15,400 bases of DNA from NCBI GenBank assembly GCA_902795725.1, contig CADBLY010000090.1:1-15400 (forward strand). Direction: 5' to 3'. The position numbers and the translations under genes were made by a program. Origin of the DNA: an uncultured Erysipelotrichaceae bacterium. GTDB lineage: Bacteria; Bacillota_I; Bacilli_A; RF39; UBA660. Positions 12,116 through 15,400 of the stretch are shown here, piece by piece (position 1 is the first letter of the stretch; each line of letters begins with the position of its first letter). Below the pieces are notes generated by a model. That model saw only the letters and a program-made list of their open reading frames with translations. It searched no databases and was not told the origin of the DNA.

Positions 12116-13015
12116 CTATTTTAAAGATTTTTTCTTCATTTTTTCACTCATATATTTTTTACACGTACTAAATCCACTCACACTAAATTGTTTTATCGGA
12201 TGAATCATACTCTCTTTAATATTTTTACTTTTAATATACTTTTCTAAACAATAAGTTATATTGCTTTTCTTTTTATATATTTTCTCACAATATTCAACTA
12301 AATGACGTGGTAAATATTTTTTATCACTATAGACTTTATCCATATTGATAAATAAGTGTTGTCCCTTTATATCATAAATATATTCACTGTTTAAATACAT
12401 ATCCATTAATAATTCTTTACTACCATTAACAATATTCCTAACCTTATTAGGGTTCTCCGCAAAAAGTGTACGAACATCACCCATATAAGATAAACGACAT
12501 ATCATCTCTAATAAATCATCAATTCTAACAATATCTTGATCAATCATTAATAATGACACTAATAAAGCTGATTTACGATTATATTCAATTGCTCCATCAA
12601 TCTCAGAATTACCCTTTATTACATATGTAGGCTTTTGCATTCTACCACAAATATAAAAATGATCCCAAGAATATAAGTCATGTATTAACCTTTCCTTTTC
12701 AATTAAACCATATTTAAAATCAACATCATATCTACCAGTCACAACATTATAAATTACTGATGTCCCACTAGTTAATACCCTTTTAGGTAAAACATTAAAC
12801 ATAGCTTTAGTATATCTCGAATAATCATTTTCCTGTAATTTAAAATTATTCTTATTCCACTTCTTTATATCATCAACTACAAAAATTAAATCAATACTCT
12901 TTTTTGTATCTTCACTATATCCACTCTGATGACTAAAACAAGATCCATAGCCATAAGCCGCAATAATATTATCTCTATCATTAACTAATCCTTTAGCATA
13001 TTCTTTATAATCCAT
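12116..13015 (-). CDS. Tam41-type phosphatidate cytidylyltransferase (CDP-diacylglycerol synthase)
   Basis: It would make CDP-diacylglycerol from CTP and phosphatidate for phospholipid synthesis, acting at the inner face of the membrane. The sequence follows the Tam41/Mmp37 pattern known from mitochondria: a nucleotidyltransferase core GYGSCF (about residue 25 counted from 13024) and SIDLIFVVDD with the metal-binding Asp, W(N)..NF....DYS, then VDFKYGLIEKERLIHDLYSW, CGRMQKP and a helical C-terminal half with LSYMGD-x-R. Length about 300, no transmembrane helix, unlike CdsA. The ATG at 13015 is chosen because AAGGGTGG lies 6 nt upstream; the GTG at 13024 overlaps that site. It is expressed from a consensus promoter divergent from the YigZ gene. 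The alternative is another nucleotidyltransferase of the same fold. Confidence 0.8.
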   Translation of the reverse strand: MDYKEYAKGLVNDRDNIIAAYGYGSCFSHQSGYSEDTKKSIDLIFVVDDIKKWNKNNFKLQENDYSRYTKAMFNVLPKRVLTSGTSVIYNVVTGRYDVDFKYGLIEKERLIHDLYSWDHFYICGRMQKPTYVIKGNSEIDGAIEYNRKSALLVSLLMIDQDIVRIDDLLEMICRLSYMGDVRTLFAENPNKVRNIVNGSKELLMDMYLNSEYIYDIKGQHLFINMDKVYSDKKYLPRHLVEYCEKIYKKKSNITYCLEKYIKSKNIKESMIHPIKQFSVSGFSTCKKYMSEKMKKKSLK

Positions 13016-13035
13016 AATATCCACCCTTCTTTTTA

Positions 13036-13064
13036 ATTATAATGAACTATTATACTAATGTCAA
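13036..13064 (-). promoter_or_regulatory. Promoter of the Tam41-type gene
   Basis: TTGACA (13059-13064), 17-bp spacer and TATAAT (13036-13041) on the minus strand; full consensus. Confidence 0.85.
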
Positions 13065-13066
13065 TA

Positions 13067-13095
13067 TTGAAAAAATATACTTCATAAGGTATAAT
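13067..13095 (+). promoter_or_regulatory. Promoter of the YigZ-family gene
   Basis: TTGAAA (13067-13072), 17-bp spacer and TATAAT (13090-13095). Its -35 is 2 bp from the -35 of the divergent promoter, so the two could compete for RNA polymerase. Confidence 0.8.
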
Positions 13096-13110
13096 TTAGT
13101 TGGTGATTTC

Positions 13111-13716
13111 ATGTATTCAATTAAAAATAATGTATCAAATACCTATATAATTAAAAACTCTAAATTTATCACTTATCTATATAAAATAGATAATCAAATA
13201 GATATAAAAAATATATTAAATGATTTAAATAAAAAATATAAAGATGCAACTCATATTTGTTTTGGATATATATTAGATAATCAAGAAAAGTGTAGCGACG
13301 ATAAAGAACCAAATGGAACTGCAGGACTTCCTATTTTAAATGTTTTAAAGCAAAATAATCTAAATCATGTCATAGCGATAGTAATTAGATACTTCGGTGG
13401 GATAAAATTAGGAACAGGAGGATTATCCAGAGCCTACAGTGAATCAGCTATTCAAGCCTTAAATAAAACAAAAATAATAGAATTAGAAGAAGGATATCTG
13501 ATTGAAATAGAATTTGATTATAATCAAACTAAACTAATAGATTATATGCTATATAATAAAGAAATAATTAATAAGCTTTATAATCATAATACCATTTATC
13601 AATTTTATTTATCAAAAGAGGAATTAGATTTTATACCTGAATTAGAAAAAGTAGCCATCCATTTATCTATTAAGGATAAAATAATGATAGAAAAAAAGAT
13701 ATCAATCGATATCTAA
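13111..13716 (+). CDS. YigZ/IMPACT (UPF0029) family protein
   Basis: A conserved protein of the YigZ/YvyE/IMPACT family, whose bacterial role is not settled (translation-related RNA or ribosome binding is suspected). The N-terminal domain shows the family signature: KEPNGTAGLPIL followed by VIRYFGGIKLGTGGLSRAYS. The C-terminal half has the ferredoxin-like UPF0029 fold pattern (EGYLIEIEFDY...). It has 201 residues, the usual length. The ATG at 13111 has GGTGAT 3 nt upstream and lies just after a strong promoter; an in-frame ATG at 13042 is upstream of that promoter and is rejected. Its last codons overlap the tsf stop region. Confidence 0.92.
   Translation: MYSIKNNVSNTYIIKNSKFITYLYKIDNQIDIKNILNDLNKKYKDATHICFGYILDNQEKCSDDKEPNGTAGLPILNVLKQNNLNHVIAIVIRYFGGIKLGTGGLSRAYSESAIQALNKTKIIELEEGYLIEIEFDYNQTKLIDYMLYNKEIINKLYNHNTIYQFYLSKEELDFIPELEKVAIHLSIKDKIMIEKKISIDI
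13697..13714 (-). terminator. Terminator of tsf within the end of the convergent YigZ gene
   Basis: AGATATC/GATATCT, a 7-bp stem with a 4-nt loop, is followed by seven T on the minus strand. On the plus strand the same hairpin is followed by a pyrimidine-rich stretch, so it may act in both directions. Confidence 0.6.
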
Positions 13717-14594
13717 TTTCCTTTTCTTTGTTTAGCTACTTCTTCTGCAAAGTTTTCTTCTCTTTTTTGCATACCTTCGCCAACTTCATATCTAACCATG
13801 GCTTTAATTTCTCCACCATTATTAGCTACATATTTACCTACTTTAATATCGCTATCTTTTACGAAAGCTTGTTCATTTAAACAAACTTCTTCATAAAATT
13901 TTCTTAATCTTCCTTCTACCATTTTAAGAGCTATTTCGGCAGGTTTTCCTTCATTCATAGCTTGTTCTTTTAAGATTTCTCTTTCTTTAGCTACTTCACT
14001 TTCTGGAACTTCTTCTTTTGATACATAAGCTGGTCTCATAGCAGCAGCATGCATTGCAACATCCTTAGCTACTTCTTCACTTGCTCCACTAACTTTAATT
14101 AATACAGCAATTTTACCGCCCATATGGATATATTCTCCAAATGCTTCATTATTGTTTTTAGTTACTACTGATACTCTTCTTAAAGATAACTTTTCACCAA
14201 TAGTTGCAGTTTTAGCTACGATTAAATCTTCTACAGTACCATCATTAGTATTTAATTTTAATGCTTCTTCTGCACTCATTACATCTGATGCTAATACAGC
14301 ATCTAAAATAGTATCTACCATAGATGTAAATTCAGCATTTTTAGCAACAAAGTCTGTTTCTGAATTAACTTCTACAATAGCAGCTTTATTACCGTTTATC
14401 TTTATTGCAGCTAATCCTTCTGCAGCAATTCTATCAGCCTTTTTAGCAGCTTTAGAAATTCCTTTTTCTCTTAACCAATCAATTGATGCTTCAATAGATG
14501 CATCATTAGCTTCAAGTGCTTTTTTACAATCTAACATTCCCGCACCTGTTTTTTCTCTTAGTTCTTTAACTAAGCTAGCAGTTACATTTGCCAT
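13713..14594 (-). CDS. tsf: Elongation factor Ts
   Basis: The guanine-nucleotide exchange factor of EF-Tu. The N-terminal UBA-like domain (MANVTASLVKELREKTGAGM, LDCKKALEA) and the core with ETDFVAKNAEF, the TDF motif that contacts EF-Tu, are present; then a coiled region and a dimer-like C-terminal part. Its 293 residues match the usual length. GAGGAGGA lies 5 nt upstream of the ATG. It is placed after rpsB, the common rpsB-tsf order, with a hairpin between them. Confidence 0.97.
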   Translation of the reverse strand: MANVTASLVKELREKTGAGMLDCKKALEANDASIEASIDWLREKGISKAAKKADRIAAEGLAAIKINGNKAAIVEVNSETDFVAKNAEFTSMVDTILDAVLASDVMSAEEALKLNTNDGTVEDLIVAKTATIGEKLSLRRVSVVTKNNNEAFGEYIHMGGKIAVLIKVSGASEEVAKDVAMHAAAMRPAYVSKEEVPESEVAKEREILKEQAMNEGKPAEIALKMVEGRLRKFYEEVCLNEQAFVKDSDIKVGKYVANNGGEIKAMVRYEVGEGMQKREENFAEEVAKQRKGN

Positions 14595-14618
14595 AAAATC
14601 CTCCTCTTTTTAAAAATT

Positions 14619-14641
14619 AAAGATGATATAAAATCATCTTT
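14619..14641 (-). terminator. Hairpin between rpsB and tsf (possible attenuator)
   Basis: A perfect 9-bp stem AAAGATGAT/ATCATCTTT with a 5-nt loop lies in the 52-bp gap. It is followed on the minus strand by AATTTTTAAA, a weak U run, so partial termination or mRNA processing is likely. Confidence 0.5.
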
Positions 14642-14646
14642 GTAGT

Positions 14647-15400
14647 TTATTTTAAAGCTTCTAATAATTCAGCTTTTTTCATAGTCGAATAACCTTTAAT
14701 TTCTTTATTCTTAGCTAAAGCTCTTAATTCAGCAACTGTTTTACCAGATAAATCTACTTCTGGGGCTTTTTCTAAAACAACTTCTTTTTTAGCTTCAACT
14801 TCTTTTTTAGGTTGTTCTTTAATTACTTCTTTTTTTTCTACTTTTCTAAATGATTTTTTCTTATCAAATCTTCTATTATTGTTATTTTCAAATGTTTTTT
14901 GTCTAGGTTCTTTTCTTTTAAATGATTCTACTGCTTTTTTCATGATATTTTCATCATCACCAGTTTTAGATGTATAATCAACTATTTCTCCACCATTTGC
15001 TTCAACAATAGCATTTGCCATTACACCAGTAATTAATTTAACAGCACGTATAGCATCGTCATTAGCAGGTATTACATAGTCAACCATATCTGGATCACAG
15101 TTAGTATCAACAATACCAAATACTGGAATATTTAATTTTCTAGCTTCTTTAATAGCTATTTCTTCTTTCATTGGATCTACAATAAACATAGCTTGTGGTA
15201 ATTTATCCATATCTCTAATACCGCATAATAAAGTATTTAATTTATCGTATTCTTTCTTTAACCCAATAACTTCTTTCTTAGGAAGTAAATCAAATTTGCC
15301 ATCAGCTTCCATCTTTTCAATTTGTTCCATTCTCTTAACACGACTTCTGATAGTTCTGAAGTTTGTAAGTGTACCACCTAACCATCTTTCAGTTACGTAA
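14647..15400 (-). CDS. rpsB: 30S ribosomal protein uS2 with C-terminal extension (5' end beyond window)
   Basis: A component of the small ribosomal subunit. The visible 250 residues start at VTERWLGGTLTNF, continue through MFIVDPMKEEIAIKEA and IPVFGIVDTNCDPDMVDYVIPANDD to the usual end near VMANAIVEA. The frame is open through 15400, so the N-terminal third is cut off by the window edge. Beyond the normal end lie about 110 extra residues: a Lys/Glu-rich linker (RRFDKKKSFRKVEKKE) and a terminal unit VDLSGKTVAELRALAKNKEI followed by KGYSTMKKAELLEAL. That unit resembles the helix-extended-helix SAP/Rho N-terminal fold that binds nucleic acids. The core identity is certain; the extension's role is inferred. 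Confidence 0.96.
   Translation of the reverse strand, partial: YVTERWLGGTLTNFRTIRSRVKRMEQIEKMEADGKFDLLPKKEVIGLKKEYDKLNTLLCGIRDMDKLPQAMFIVDPMKEEIAIKEARKLNIPVFGIVDTNCDPDMVDYVIPANDDAIRAVKLITGVMANAIVEANGGEIVDYTSKTGDDENIMKKAVESFKRKEPRQKTFENNNNRRFDKKKSFRKVEKKEVIKEQPKKEVEAKKEVVLEKAPEVDLSGKTVAELRALAKNKEIKGYSTMKKAELLEALK

Noticed and set aside
13042..13110. N-terminal extension of the YigZ-family protein
   Set aside because: The ATG at 13042 lies upstream of the promoter -35, and the ATG at 13111 has a good ribosome-binding site and fits the family length.
14152..14613. Plus-strand open frame of 153 codons opposite tsf
   Set aside because: It is a shadow of the tsf reading frame, with no ribosome-binding site or recognisable product.

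Overview
The window is very AT-rich DNA that looks like a low-GC Bacillota genome, probably an uncultured gut Bacilli/RF39-like lineage. That placement is inferred from base composition, strong Shine-Dalgarno sites, the GatCAB route to Asn-tRNA, a T-box and the gene content. TGA serves as a stop (gatC ends TGA), so this is not the Mycoplasma code.

Positions 1-3017 form an accessory region that appears to be built of repeated cassettes inserted at the 3' end of a tRNA-Thr(GGU) gene. A block of about 720 bp (1-720) recurs in direct orientation at 2238-2963, a period of 2243 bp. Each block carries: the 5' end of a membrane-anchored surface-protein gene (minus strand) interrupted by a poly-G tract; a divergent 25-residue hydrophobic peptide gene with an antisense RNA promoter, which is the layout of a type I toxin-antitoxin; a cluster of AAGATGTAA repeats; a tRNA terminator; and the last part of tRNA-Thr. 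The copy at 2944-3017 is a complete tRNA gene, whereas the copy at 701-720 is only its 3' tail. In the left copy (9 G) the surface-protein start codon is in frame with the conserved N-terminus. In the right copy (11 G) it is out of frame, so the otherwise intact gene at 948-2340 reads as phase-OFF. No integrase is present in the window.

Positions 3095-6118 hold three separately promoted or terminated minus-strand housekeeping genes: the CCA-adding enzyme, the nucleoid protein HU and an RpoD-like sigma factor.

Positions 6122-12114 hold a coherent Asn-tRNA synthesis region on the minus strand: a consensus promoter, a T-box leader with an AAC (Asn) specifier, two tandem tRNA-Asn genes, a terminator, then gatC-gatA-gatB, an unrecognised small gene, and an aspartyl-tRNA synthetase carrying the His typical of the non-discriminating type. 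Together these would charge tRNA-Asn with Asp and amidate it to Asn, with uncharged tRNA-Asn sensed by the leader.

Positions 12116-13716 hold a divergent pair: a Tam41-type CDP-diacylglycerol synthase (minus) and a YigZ/IMPACT family protein (plus), with -35 elements 2 bp apart. Positions 13713-15400 hold the translation genes tsf and rpsB (minus; rpsB runs off the right edge). Ribosomal protein uS2 has a long basic C-terminal extension ending in a SAP/Rho-N-like module.
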